Position numbers and translations under genes: made by a program. The notes beneath the pieces were generated by a model that was not told the origin of the DNA, did not search any database, and worked only from the letters and a program-made list of their open reading frames with translations. Below are positions 25,813 through 34,631 of a stretch of DNA of 64,000 bases, one piece after another (position 1 is the first letter of the stretch; every line of letters starts with the position of its first letter). The DNA is from Paracoccus lichenicola. GTDB taxonomy: Bacteria > Pseudomonadota > Alphaproteobacteria > Rhodobacterales > Rhodobacteraceae. The stretch covers positions 1 to 64,000 of the forward strand of contig NZ_WMBT01000007.1 in the NCBI RefSeq assembly GCF_009708075.1, written 5' to 3'.

Positions 25813-26894
25813 AGCTGGTCGTCCTGGGCCTGTCGCTGTCGTCGTCCTGGGGCAATGGCCATGCCACCACCTTCCGCGCGCTGCTGAAATCCTTTGCCCG
25901 GCGCGGGCACGAGGTCCTGTTTTTGGAACGCGACGTGCCCTGGTATGCCAGCCAGCGGGATCTCATCGACCCCGACTGGTGCCGGTTGGAACTCTATGCC
26001 GACCTGCCCGCGCTGGACCGCTGGCGGGATCAGATCGCGGGGGCGGATGCGGTGATCGTCGGCAGCTATGTCCCCGAAGGGGTCGAGGTCGCGCGCCGGG
26101 TGCAGTCCTGGGCGCGGGGCGTCACCGGTTTCTACGACATCGACACGCCGGTGACGCTGGCCAAGCTGGAACGGGGCGATTTCGAATATCTCTCGCCCGC
26201 CGTCATCCCCGGCTTCGACGTTTACCTGTCCTTCACCGGCGGCCCGACGCTGCGCCATATCGAAAGCCGCTATCGCTCGCCCATGGCGCGGGCGCTGTAT
26301 TGTTCCGTCGATCTGGACCTTTACGGCCCACGCGATGTGCCCGTGCGATGGGATCTGTCCTATCTGGGCACCTACAGCGACGACCGCCAGCCCACGCTGG
26401 ACCGGCTGCTGCTGGAACCCGCCCGCCAGCGCCCGGATCTGCGCTTCGTCGTGGCCGGGCCGCAATATCCCGCCACCATCGACTGGCCCGCGAACGTCGA
26501 ACGGATCGAGCATTGCCCGCCCGCCGACCACGCGGCCTTCTATTCCGCCAGCCGCTTCACGCTGAACGTCACGCGCGCCGACATGATCCGGGCGGGCTTC
26601 TCGCCATCCGTGCGCCTGTTCGAGGCCGGGGCCTGCGCCACGCCCATCATCTCGGACCGCTGGGACGGGATCGAGACGCTGTTCCGCCCGGGCGCGGAAA
26701 TCGTGCTGGCAGACGGTGCCGCAGACGTGTTGGCCGCGCTGGACAGCGACGCCGGCGCCATGGGCCGGGCGGCGCGCGCCCGGATCGACGCCGCCCATTC
26801 GTCCGACCATCGCGCGACCGAGCTGGAAGCCCATCTGGCCGAGGCCGCGCATCACAAGGCCGGGACCCGTCCCGTCGAAACAGCAGGGGGATAA
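25809..26894 (+). CDS. CgeB-like glycosyltransferase 3
   Basis: 361 residues. N-terminus KLVVLGLSLSSSWGNGHATT, then DLIDPDWCRLELYADL. The C-terminal part has LNVTRADMIRAGFSPSVRLF, EAGACATPIISDRWDGIETL. This matches the donor region of the previous gene nearly motif for motif, so the two are likely a duplication that diverged for different sugars or linkages. It overlaps the previous gene by 4 bp and ends 5 bp before the decarboxylase-like gene. Confidence 0.8.
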   Translation: MKLVVLGLSLSSSWGNGHATTFRALLKSFARRGHEVLFLERDVPWYASQRDLIDPDWCRLELYADLPALDRWRDQIAGADAVIVGSYVPEGVEVARRVQSWARGVTGFYDIDTPVTLAKLERGDFEYLSPAVIPGFDVYLSFTGGPTLRHIESRYRSPMARALYCSVDLDLYGPRDVPVRWDLSYLGTYSDDRQPTLDRLLLEPARQRPDLRFVVAGPQYPATIDWPANVERIEHCPPADHAAFYSASRFTLNVTRADMIRAGFSPSVRLFEAGACATPIISDRWDGIETLFRPGAEIVLADGAADVLAALDSDAGAMGRAARARIDAAHSSDHRATELEAHLAEAAHHKAGTRPVETAGG

Positions 26895-26899
26895 GCAGC

Positions 26900-27937
26900 A
26901 TGAGGAAGCAGACCAACCCGGATCACGGGCCGCGCGGAACCGTGCAGCCGCTGGCGCTGAACGTCGTCGCGGGCGGCGCGGGCTTCATCGGATCGCACCT
27001 GTGCCGCGCGCTTCTGGACCGGGGGGATTCGGTCCTCTGCCTCGACACCCTGCAAACGGCGCGCCCCTCGAACCTGCGGGCGCTGGAAGGGCAGCCCCGC
27101 TTCCGCTTCATCCGCCACGACATCAGCCAGCCCCTGCCGCCCGAGGTGCTGCGCCTGGCCCCGCGCATCACCCGGGTCTGGAACCTGGCCTGCCCCGCCT
27201 CGCCGCCGCATTACCAGCGCGACCCGGAACACACGATGCTGACCAACGTGGTGGGCACCAACCACCTGCTGCGACTGGCGGAAACGGCCAAGGCGCGCTT
27301 CCTGCTGACCTCGACCAGCGAGGTTTACGGCGACCCCGAGATCCACCCCCAGGCCGAGGATTACCGCGGCAACGTCAGCTGCACCGGTCCCCGCGCCTGC
27401 TATGACGAGGGCAAGCGCGCCGCCGAGGCCCTGGCCTTCGATTACGCCCGCGCGGGCCGGGCGCAGGTGCGGGTCGCGCGCATCTTCAACACCTATGGGC
27501 CGAACATGGACCCGAGCGACGGGCGCGTGGTGTCGAACCTGATCTGCCAGGCGCTGCGCGGGGACGAGCTGACCGTCTGTGGCGACGGCAGCCAGACGCG
27601 CTCCTTCTGCTATGTCTCGGACATGGTGGCGGGGCTGATGGCGCTGATGGAAGCCGAGATCGACGGAACCGAACCCGTGAACCTGGGCAACCCGGCCGAA
27701 TTGACGGTGAACGAATTGCTGGGCCATGTCATCGCCCTGACCGGCACCCGCGCGCCCGTGGTCCACCGCCCGCTGCCGGTGGACGACCCGCGCCGCCGCC
27801 GCCCCGACATCAGCCGCGCCCGCGCCCTGCTGGACTGGGCGCCCCGGGTCGCGCTAGCCGAGGGGCTGGAGGCGACCTGCGCCTGGTTCGCCGAGGAACT
27901 GGCATCTGAGCCCGCCGCCGCCGGAGCCGCCGGTTAG
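26900..27937 (+). CDS. UDP-glucuronate decarboxylase-like SDR
   Basis: 345 residues. Cofactor motif VAGGAGFIGSHLCRAL. The block WNLACPASPPHYQRDPEHTM is characteristic of UDP-xylose synthase (UXS), which converts UDP-glucuronate to UDP-xylose. The active site has LLTSTSEVYGDPEIHPQ and ACYDEGKRAAEAL (YxxxK), and RIFNTYGPNM and RSFCYVSDMV follow. UDP-xylose would fit a GH39-like hydrolase in the other arm, since GH39 includes xylosidases; this link is inference. The N-terminus has 20 additional residues before the Rossmann motif. Confidence 0.8.
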   Translation: MRKQTNPDHGPRGTVQPLALNVVAGGAGFIGSHLCRALLDRGDSVLCLDTLQTARPSNLRALEGQPRFRFIRHDISQPLPPEVLRLAPRITRVWNLACPASPPHYQRDPEHTMLTNVVGTNHLLRLAETAKARFLLTSTSEVYGDPEIHPQAEDYRGNVSCTGPRACYDEGKRAAEALAFDYARAGRAQVRVARIFNTYGPNMDPSDGRVVSNLICQALRGDELTVCGDGSQTRSFCYVSDMVAGLMALMEAEIDGTEPVNLGNPAELTVNELLGHVIALTGTRAPVVHRPLPVDDPRRRRPDISRARALLDWAPRVALAEGLEATCAWFAEELASEPAAAGAAG

Positions 27938-27942
27938 CCGCC

Positions 27943-28824
27943 ATGAGCGACCCCTGGACCTGTGCCATGCGGCGCGGCGATTTCCCGGCGGCCTGGGCCA
28001 TCGCGGCCCGCGCCATGGCCGCGCGCGACCCCGCGACGCGCGACGATCCCGCCCTGCCCTATCACCTGCGTTGGGTGTGGGACGGGCGGCCCTTCGACGG
28101 GCGGGATGTTCTGGTGCGCTGCTATCACGGGCTTGGCGACACGCTGATGTTTTCGCGCTTCCTGCCGCTGCTGGCGGGTCGCGCGGCCCGCGTCACGGTC
28201 GAGATGCAGCCGCATCTGCTGCCGCTGTTCCGGGGCTTTCCCGGCATCGACCGGCTGGTCCCCTTCGACGTGGCCCGCCCCCTGCCGCCGCAGGATTGCG
28301 ACCTGGAGATCATGGAACTGTCCCTGGCCCTGCGCGCCGCCCCCGGGGACGCGCCCCTGCCCGCGCTGCCCGTCGCGCCCGCGCCCCTGCCGCCCGGCAC
28401 GGTGGCGCTGTGCTGGGGCGCGGGCGATTGGGATGCGGGCCGGTCGGTGCCCCCCGCGATGTTCGCCCCCTTCTGCCAGGGTCCCGCGCTGTCGCTGATG
28501 CCGGGACCATGCGCGCTGCCGGTGCTGAACCCGCAGGGATGCCCGCTGGACATCCTGCGGACCGCCGAACTGGTCGCGGGCGCGGCGCTGGTCGTCACGG
28601 TAGACACGATGATCGCCCATCTGGCGGGGATGCTGGGCCGTCCCGTGTGGCTGCTGGTCAAGCACGACCCCGACTGGCGCTGGCCGGTCCAGGGCACGCG
28701 GACGCCCTGGTATCCGACCATGCGCGTCTGGCGCCAGCCCGCGCCGGGCGATTGGGCCGCCATCATCGACCAAGCCGCCGCCGCGCTGCCCCGCCTGCAG
28801 CCTGCCGAAGGGGATGCGCCATGA
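27943..28824 (+). CDS. GT9-like (ADP-heptose transferase family) protein
   Basis: 293 residues. The N-terminal DVLVRCYHGLGDTLMFSRFL resembles the GDxLxxxxFL start of the ADP-heptose:LPS heptosyltransferase family, and the C-terminal AALVVTVDTMIAHLAGMLGR matches the conserved substrate-binding block (TxDxxxxHLAGxLG). It is shorter than typical heptosyltransferases (about 340), and several internal segments are missing. The first 30 residues look like a helical repeat (GDFPAAWAIAARAMAARD). The donor is unknown. It overlaps the DUF6165 gene by 4 bp. Confidence 0.65.
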   Translation: MSDPWTCAMRRGDFPAAWAIAARAMAARDPATRDDPALPYHLRWVWDGRPFDGRDVLVRCYHGLGDTLMFSRFLPLLAGRAARVTVEMQPHLLPLFRGFPGIDRLVPFDVARPLPPQDCDLEIMELSLALRAAPGDAPLPALPVAPAPLPPGTVALCWGAGDWDAGRSVPPAMFAPFCQGPALSLMPGPCALPVLNPQGCPLDILRTAELVAGAALVVTVDTMIAHLAGMLGRPVWLLVKHDPDWRWPVQGTRTPWYPTMRVWRQPAPGDWAAIIDQAAAALPRLQPAEGDAP

Positions 28825-29231
28825 CCCGGGATCCCTGCCCCGCCCCCCTGGCGCCCGTGTCCTGGGGCGAGCTTCTGGACAAGATCACCATCCTGGAGAT
28901 CAAGGCGGACCGCATCCGTGACCCCGCCGCCCGCGCCAATGTGGGGCGGGAACTTGAGCTTTTGCGCGCCGTCGCGGCCCCGGTCCTGCCGCAGCCGGAC
29001 CTTGCGCCGCTGGTGGACGGCCTGCGCCGCGTGAACCGCGCGCTGTGGGACATCGAGGACGCCATCCGCGCCCACGAGGCCGCCGCCCAGTTCGACGCGG
29101 ACTTCATCGCCCTGGCGCGGTCTGTCTATCTGACGAACGACGAACGGGCCGCGCTGAAGCGCCGGATCAACGCCCTGCTGCGGTCCGACCTGGTCGAGGA
29201 GAAATGCCACGCCGCAAGCCGGACCCGCTGA
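28821..29231 (+). CDS. DUF6165 family protein
   Basis: 136 residues. The conserved core is WGELLDKITILEIKADRI, followed by VNRALWDIEDAIRAHE and FIALARSVYLTNDERAALKR, which fits the DUF6165 family. The function is unknown, but members often sit in glycan loci next to GT9-like genes, as here. It appears to be the last gene of the plus-strand arm. No strong terminator is seen before nadA, only a 6-bp GGCAGG/CCTGCC pair around 29236-29260. Confidence 0.7.
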   Translation: MTRDPCPAPLAPVSWGELLDKITILEIKADRIRDPAARANVGRELELLRAVAAPVLPQPDLAPLVDGLRRVNRALWDIEDAIRAHEAAAQFDADFIALARSVYLTNDERAALKRRINALLRSDLVEEKCHAASRTR

Positions 29232-29355
29232 GCGGGCGGCAGGCAATTTCCGAAAACCTGCCGAACCCGGTTGCCGCAGCGTCACTGAATCGTTAGGACG
29301 CGTCCAGCCATCATCATTCGGGGCCGCGCCACGGGCGCCGCCGGAGGAGCCGATC

Positions 29356-30408
29356 TTGCTGGACGTGACGACCATCCGCGCCGAGCTGGCGGCGCATTAT
29401 GACCTGGCGCCCTCGGTCGATCTGGCCCGCGACATGGCCGATGTCCATGCCCGGATGGACCGGGTGATGCCCTTTCCCGACTGGGCCATCGCCGCGCCCT
29501 ATGTGGCGGCGATCAACCGGCTGAAGGCGGAACGGGGCGCGGTGGTGCTGGCGCACAACTACATGACGCCCGACATCTATCACGGCATCGCCGACGTGGT
29601 GGGCGACAGCCTGCAACTGGCGATCGAGGCCACGCGGGTCGATGCCGACATCATCGTGCAATGCGGCGTGCATTTCATGGCCGAGACCTCGAAGATCCTC
29701 AACCCCGCCAAGACCGTGCTGATGCCCGACATGGAGGCGGGCTGTTCCCTGGCCGAAAGCATCACCGCCGAGGGGGTGGCCGCGATGCGCGCGCAATACC
29801 CCGGCGCGGCGGTGGTCAGCTATGTCAACACCACCGCGGCGGTGAAGGCCGCGTCCGACATCTGCTGCACCTCGTCCAACGCGGCGCAGATCGTGGCGGC
29901 GATGCCGGGCGACACGGTCATCATGACGCCCGACAAGTGGCTGGCCCAGAACGTCGCGGCCCAGGTGCCGCACAAGCGCATCGTCTGGTGGGACGGGGCC
30001 TGCATCGTCCACGAACGCTTCACGCCCGGGGATCTGCGCGACTTCCGGGGCTGGTATCCGGGGCTGAAGATCATCGCCCATCCCGAATGTCCCCCCGACG
30101 TGGTGGCCGAGGCCGATTTCGCAGGCTCGACCGCGCATATCATCGACTGGGTGGGCCGCGAACGGCCTTCGCAGGCCATGCTGGTCACGGAATGTTCCAT
30201 GGCCGCGAACATCGCGGACGCCCACCCCGAGGTGGAGTTCCTGGGACCATGCAACATGTGCCCCCACATGAAGAAGATCACGCTGGAAAAGGTGCTGTGG
30301 TCGCTGCATTCCATGACCGGCCAGGTCGAGGTGGACCCAAGCGTCGCCGCCCCCGCGCGGCGGGCGGTGCAGCGGATGATCGACCTGTCGCGGCAACTGG
30401 CGGCCTGA
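29356..30408 (+). CDS. nadA: Quinolinate synthase A
   Basis: 350 residues. It condenses iminoaspartate with dihydroxyacetone phosphate to quinolinate using a 4Fe-4S cluster. Conserved features: VVLAHNYMTPDIYHGIADVV, CGVHFMAETSKIL, MPDMEAGCSLAESI, SDICCTSSNA and GPCNMCPHMKKITLEK with the conserved cysteines. The start is TTG 29356 after a strong GGAGGAG site. First gene of nadABC. Confidence 0.95.
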   Translation: MLDVTTIRAELAAHYDLAPSVDLARDMADVHARMDRVMPFPDWAIAAPYVAAINRLKAERGAVVLAHNYMTPDIYHGIADVVGDSLQLAIEATRVDADIIVQCGVHFMAETSKILNPAKTVLMPDMEAGCSLAESITAEGVAAMRAQYPGAAVVSYVNTTAAVKAASDICCTSSNAAQIVAAMPGDTVIMTPDKWLAQNVAAQVPHKRIVWWDGACIVHERFTPGDLRDFRGWYPGLKIIAHPECPPDVVAEADFAGSTAHIIDWVGRERPSQAMLVTECSMAANIADAHPEVEFLGPCNMCPHMKKITLEKVLWSLHSMTGQVEVDPSVAAPARRAVQRMIDLSRQLAA

Positions 30409-30412
30409 CGCG

Positions 30413-31954
30413 ATGATCCGCACCGACCGCGTGGTGATCGTCGGCGCGGGGCTGGCCGCGCTTTATGCGGCGCTGGTGCTGGCGCCGCGCCCGGTGCTGA
30501 TGATCTCGCCCGATCCCTTGGGCCAGGGGGCCAGTTCGGCCTGGGCGCAGGGCGGCGTGGCGGCGGCGATGGATCCCGCAGACAGCGCCGCGGCTCATGC
30601 CGCAGACACGCTGCGGGCGGGCGCGGGCACGGTCGATCCCGCCGTGGCCCGAATGGTCACGGCCGAGGCGCGCGACCACATCCTGACCCTGACGACGCTG
30701 GGCACGCCCTTCGACCGGGACGCGGTCGGCGGCTATGTCCTGTCGCGGGAAGCCGCGCACGGCATGGCCCGCGTGGTGCGCGTCCGGGGCGACCAGGCGG
30801 GGGCCGAGATCATGCGCGCGCTGGTGGCCGCCGTGCGGGCCGCGCCCTCGGTCCAGGTGGCGGAAGGCTGGGTGGCGACAGGGCTTTTGACGCGCGGCGA
30901 CCGGGTGACGGGGGTCCGGCTGGCGCTGGCATCGGGGTCGGTTCCGGTGACGCTGGCGGCCCCGGCGGTGCTGGTGGCGGGCGGGGGTTCGGGCGGGCTG
31001 TATGCCGTCACGACCAACCCGCCGCGCATCCGGGGCGAGGGGATCGGCATGGCCGCCCGCGCCGGCGCGGTGATCGCGGATGCGGAATTCGTGCAGTTCC
31101 ACCCGACCGCCATCGCCTGCGGCGCCGACCCCGCGCCCCTGGCGACCGAGGCGCTGCGGGGCGAGGGCGCGCGGCTGGTCGATGCCGAAGGCCACCGCTT
31201 CATGGCCGCGCTGCACCCCGATGCGGATCTTGCCCCGCGCGACATCGTGGCGCGCGGCGTTTATGCCGAAACGCGGGCGGGCCGCAGCCCCGCGCTGGAT
31301 TGCCGCGCGCTTGGCGCCCGCATCGCGGCGGACTTTCCCGCCGTGGCGGCGGCCTGCGCGCGGGCCGGGATCGACCCGGCGCGCCAGCCGATCCCGGTGG
31401 CGGCGGCGGCGCATTACCACATGGGCGGCATCGCCACCGACACCGACGGGCGCAGCAGCCTGCCCGGTCTCTGGGCCTGCGGCGAGGCGGCCTCGACCGG
31501 GTTGCACGGGGCGAACCGGCTGGCGTCGAACGGGCTGCTGGAGGCGCTGGTCTTTGCCCGCCGCGCGGCCCTGTCGATCGGGCGCGACGGCCCGCCTGCC
31601 GCCCCGGTGGCCTTGCCCCGCCCGGTCCCCGCGCCGCCCCCCGACCCCGCGCTGGTCGCGCAGTTGCGCCGGGCCATGACCGCGGGCGCGGGCGTGCTGC
31701 GCGACGCCGGGGGGCTGACGGACACCCTGCGCATCATCGCCGCCGTTGAATCCGCGCAGCCCGATTGCCCCCGGCTTGCCAACATGACGGCCACCGCCAC
31801 GCTGATCTGCGCCGCCGCCCTTGCCCGGCGCGAAAGCCGGGGCGCGCATTGCCGCACCGATTTCCCCGACGCGCTGCCGGTGGCCCGCCGCAGCCGCATG
31901 ACCCTGGCAGAGGCCCTGGCCCTGCGCCCCGCCCCCCAGCCGGAGCCGACATGA
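30413..31954 (+). CDS. nadB: L-aspartate oxidase
   Basis: 513 residues. It oxidises aspartate to iminoaspartate, the substrate of NadA. FAD-binding start VVIVGAGLAALYAALVLA, the SSAWAQGGVAAAMDP block, the HYHMGGIATDTDGR motif and GLHGANRLASNGLLEALVFA are all present. The gene starts 4 bp after nadA and overlaps nadC by 4 bp, so the three are coupled. The last 130 residues carry the helical domain. Confidence 0.95.
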   Translation: MIRTDRVVIVGAGLAALYAALVLAPRPVLMISPDPLGQGASSAWAQGGVAAAMDPADSAAAHAADTLRAGAGTVDPAVARMVTAEARDHILTLTTLGTPFDRDAVGGYVLSREAAHGMARVVRVRGDQAGAEIMRALVAAVRAAPSVQVAEGWVATGLLTRGDRVTGVRLALASGSVPVTLAAPAVLVAGGGSGGLYAVTTNPPRIRGEGIGMAARAGAVIADAEFVQFHPTAIACGADPAPLATEALRGEGARLVDAEGHRFMAALHPDADLAPRDIVARGVYAETRAGRSPALDCRALGARIAADFPAVAAACARAGIDPARQPIPVAAAAHYHMGGIATDTDGRSSLPGLWACGEAASTGLHGANRLASNGLLEALVFARRAALSIGRDGPPAAPVALPRPVPAPPPDPALVAQLRRAMTAGAGVLRDAGGLTDTLRIIAAVESAQPDCPRLANMTATATLICAAALARRESRGAHCRTDFPDALPVARRSRMTLAEALALRPAPQPEPT

Positions 31955-32796
31955 CCCCGCCCCTGCCCGACCTGATCCTGGAACCCCTGGTCCGCGCCGC
32001 CCTGCTGGAGGATCTGGGCGCGAACGGCGACATCACCACCCGCACGGTGATCCCGCCGGGCACGCGCATGGAGGCCGCCATCCGCGCGCGCGACGGCGGC
32101 ACGGCATCCGGGATGCAGCTTGCCGCCCTGGCCTTCCGCCTGATCGACCCCGCCCTGCGGCTGGAGGTGCTGGTTTCCGACGGTTCCGCCTTCGCCCCCG
32201 GCGACACGCTGGCCCGGATCTCCGGGGACGCGGGCGCGATCCTGTCGGCGGAACGCGTGGCGCTGAACCTTGCGGGCCGCCTGTCGGGCATCGCCACCCT
32301 GACGGCCGCCTTCGTGGCCGAGACGCGCGGGACCAAAACCCGCATCACCTGCACCCGCAAGACCACGCCCGGCCTGCGGCTGGTCGAAAAGCAGGCGGTG
32401 CTGCATGGCGGCGGCTTCAACCACCGGGTATCCCTGTCGGACGCGATCCTGATCAAGGACAACCACATCGCCGCGGCAGGCGGCATCCGCCCGGTCCTGC
32501 AAGCCGTCAAGGCCCGCGCATCCCACATGATGCGGGTCGAGATCGAGGTGGACCGCCTGGACCAGCTGGCCGAGGTGCTGGACGAAGGCGGCGCCGACGT
32601 GGTGCTGCTGGACAACATGGACTGCGAAACCCTGCGCCAGGCGGTCGCCATGGCGGGGGGGCGCGTGGTGCTGGAGGCCTCGGGCAACATGCGCCTGGCG
32701 CGCATCGCCGACGTGGCGGCGACCGGGGTGGATTACATCTCGGTCGGGGCGCTGACCCATTCGGTGCCGGTGCTGGACCTGGGCCTGGATGCGTGA
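31951..32796 (+). CDS. nadC: Nicotinate-nucleotide pyrophosphorylase
   Basis: 281 residues. It makes nicotinate mononucleotide from quinolinate and PRPP. Motifs: LLEDLGANGDITT, SAERVALNLAGRLSGIATLT, RKTTPGLRLVEKQAVLHGGG, LIKDNHIAAAGGI, VEIEVDRLDQL and VVLEASGNM, YISVGALTHS. With nadA and nadB it completes de novo NAD synthesis on this replicon. Confidence 0.95.
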   Translation: MTPPLPDLILEPLVRAALLEDLGANGDITTRTVIPPGTRMEAAIRARDGGTASGMQLAALAFRLIDPALRLEVLVSDGSAFAPGDTLARISGDAGAILSAERVALNLAGRLSGIATLTAAFVAETRGTKTRITCTRKTTPGLRLVEKQAVLHGGGFNHRVSLSDAILIKDNHIAAAGGIRPVLQAVKARASHMMRVEIEVDRLDQLAEVLDEGGADVVLLDNMDCETLRQAVAMAGGRVVLEASGNMRLARIADVAATGVDYISVGALTHSVPVLDLGLDA

Positions 32797-32904
32797 CGCG
32801 CCGTGCCCCGCGATCACCGGCAAGGTTCCCGCCGTCTGGCCGGCCGGCCGGGCCTGACCCCCTGCCCGAAAGGACAGCTTTCCCTTGACGTAAAGAGCAG
32901 ACAT

Positions 32905-32979
32905 AAGGGGACCACCAGCCGGGCGGCGCGGTTATATGTCCTTTTTGCGAGTGTGCGCCGCCCGGCTGGCTGTCCCCTT
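32905..32979. repeat. 75-bp inverted repeat (25-bp arms, 2 mismatches)
   Basis: The arms 32905-32929 and 32955-32979 are complementary at 23 of 25 positions, with a 25-nt AT-richer loop (TTATATGTCC). The stem is very GC-rich (core CCAGCCGGGCGGCGC). It lies 108 bp after nadC. No U-tract follows either side, so it is not a standard terminator. It could be an RNA processing or attenuation structure, or a degraded miniature mobile element. Confidence 0.8.
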
Positions 32980-33033
32980 TCCCGCCATCCATCCCCGAAA
33001 CGATCCACAGAAATTGTGGACAACCGCGCCGTT

Positions 33034-33273
33034 ATGGCCGAAGTCTTTCGGCGGATGCCAGCTTCGGAAAGGTCAGGAACCGTGGACGAATATTGCCTGT
33101 GCTTGCGCGACAATCCGCATTTCCGGCTGACCCGGGACGGCCAGGGCTTTGACGCCCATGCCGAGCCGATGGTCTTCGCGACCTATGACGAGGCTTATGA
33201 CTATACGCTGCGGCACAACACCAGCCCGCAGCTGGAAGGCGTGTCGGTCGAGATCGTCAAGTCGGACGCCTAA
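33034..33273 (+). CDS. Small conserved-looking hypothetical protein
   Basis: A protein of 79 residues from ATG 33034 or 63 from GTG 33082; GTG 33082 has AGGAAC just upstream. The clear coding part is DEYCLCLRDNPHFRLTRDGQ and ATYDEAYDYTLRHNTSPQLE. It is soluble and has no recognisable domain. It faces the histidine kinase gene tail to tail. The hairpin at 32905-32979 is in its leader, so the transcript's start may be affected. Confidence 0.55.
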   Translation: MAEVFRRMPASERSGTVDEYCLCLRDNPHFRLTRDGQGFDAHAEPMVFATYDEAYDYTLRHNTSPQLEGVSVEIVKSDA

Positions 33274-33287
33274 GGGGGGATGCGCCG

Positions 33288-34631
33288 CTAGGCCAGGGCG
33301 GGCAGGGTCAGTTCGGCCTCGAACCCCGGGTCGAGGTTGCGCAGGCGCAGCGTGCCGCCGACGGCGCCCGCGATGTCGGCGGCGATGGCCAGGCCCAGGC
33401 CGGTGCCGCCGTCGCGTTCGTCAAGGCGCAACCCGCGCCCCGGCAGCAGGTCCAGCAGCCCCGGCGCGGCGCCCGGACCGTCGTCGCGCACCCGGATCAC
33501 CGCCTGGTCCCCCGCCCGGACGCAGGCGACCGCAACGCCCGAGCGGGCATGGCGGACGGCGTTCTCGGCCAGGGCGCCCAGGGCCTCGGCCAGATCGGCG
33601 CGGTCCAGCCGGACCCGGATGCCCGCCGCGCCCTCGACCTCGATGCGCAGCGCCTCGCCGCGGGGCGTGCGGCGCAGGACGGCGGCCACGGACCGGGCGA
33701 CATCAAGGGCGTCGCAGCAGGCGCGGGCCGCGTCGCTGGCCAGCCGCGCCCGGGCCAGTTCGCGGTCCACATGGGCGTGCATGGTCCGGGCGATCTCCTC
33801 GATGCCCGCGGCCGCGTCGGGGGATCCCTGGTCCCGCAGCCGCGCCGCCTCGCCCATCAGGGCCTGCAGCGGCGTCTTCAGCCCGTGCGCCAGGTCGCCC
33901 GCGCGCAGCCGCGCCCGCTCGACCTCGGCCTGCCGGTTTTCCAGAAGGGCGTCGATCTGCCGGGCCAGCGGCAGGACCTCGGCGGGGACCTCGGCGCCGA
34001 TCCGGCGTTCGCGGTCCCGGCCCAGGGCCGCCACGCGATGCTCGATGGCGGACAGGGGGCGCAGGGCCACGCTGACGGCGACGGCCAGGGTCGTCACCAG
34101 CGCCAGGCCCAGAAGCGCAAGATAGGGGGCAAGATCGCGCAGGAAACCGGCGCGCGCCCGGTCCAGGTCGGCCCGGTCCATGGTGACGGCGATGCGCAGC
34201 GGCAGGTCGCCCCCGGGCGTGGCCACGGTGATGCGGCGCACCAGCGCCAGCAGCGGCTGATCCAGCGGTCCCGTCAGCTCGCCCTGCCATGTCTCGCCCG
34301 TGGCGGGGGGCAGGACCAGCACGTGATCCCACAGGGAACGGGACCGCAGCCGGGCGCCGGGGGCCTCGATCTGCCAGTAATGGCCGGAAAAGGGCCGCCG
34401 GTACAGCGGATCGCGCGGCGGCGCGGGCATGACAAGCGCGCCATCCGCGCCGATCTCGGCGGCCGAGGCCAGGTGTTCCAGGCGGTCCGACAATTCGCCC
34501 GCCGCCACCCGTTCCACATGCCGGTCGAACAGCAGGGCCAGGCCCCCGGCGGCCAGCAAAAGCGCCAGCGCCACGCTGAACGCCCCCGTCACCAGCAGGC
34601 GCAGCCGGATGGATCCGCGCCGCGCCCTCAC
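33288..34631 (-). CDS. Sensor histidine kinase (PhoQ-like)
   Basis: 447 residues. Two membrane helices (about 13-33, LRLLVTGAFSVALALLLAAGG, and about 167-188) enclose a periplasmic sensor of some 130 residues. A HAMP-like segment follows (LRPLSAIEHRVAAL), then the phospho-acceptor region LAHGLKTPLQALMGEAARL, where His is followed by GLKTPL, as in the PhoQ and CreC-like class, then the ATP-binding NAVRHARSG, VRDDGPGA and GGTGLGLAIAADI motifs. Its start overlaps the regulator stop by 4 bp. With PepSY neighbours it may sense divalent cations or envelope stress; that is inference. Confidence 0.9.
   Translation of the reverse strand: MRARRGSIRLRLLVTGAFSVALALLLAAGGLALLFDRHVERVAAGELSDRLEHLASAAEIGADGALVMPAPPRDPLYRRPFSGHYWQIEAPGARLRSRSLWDHVLVLPPATGETWQGELTGPLDQPLLALVRRITVATPGGDLPLRIAVTMDRADLDRARAGFLRDLAPYLALLGLALVTTLAVAVSVALRPLSAIEHRVAALGRDRERRIGAEVPAEVLPLARQIDALLENRQAEVERARLRAGDLAHGLKTPLQALMGEAARLRDQGSPDAAAGIEEIARTMHAHVDRELARARLASDAARACCDALDVARSVAAVLRRTPRGEALRIEVEGAAGIRVRLDRADLAEALGALAENAVRHARSGVAVACVRAGDQAVIRVRDDGPGAAPGLLDLLPGRGLRLDERDGGTGLGLAIAADIAGAVGGTLRLRNLDPGFEAELTLPALA

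Noticed and set aside
29236..29260. Terminator between the DUF6165 gene and nadA
   Set aside because: Only a 6-bp stem with a long loop and no T-tract; too weak to call.
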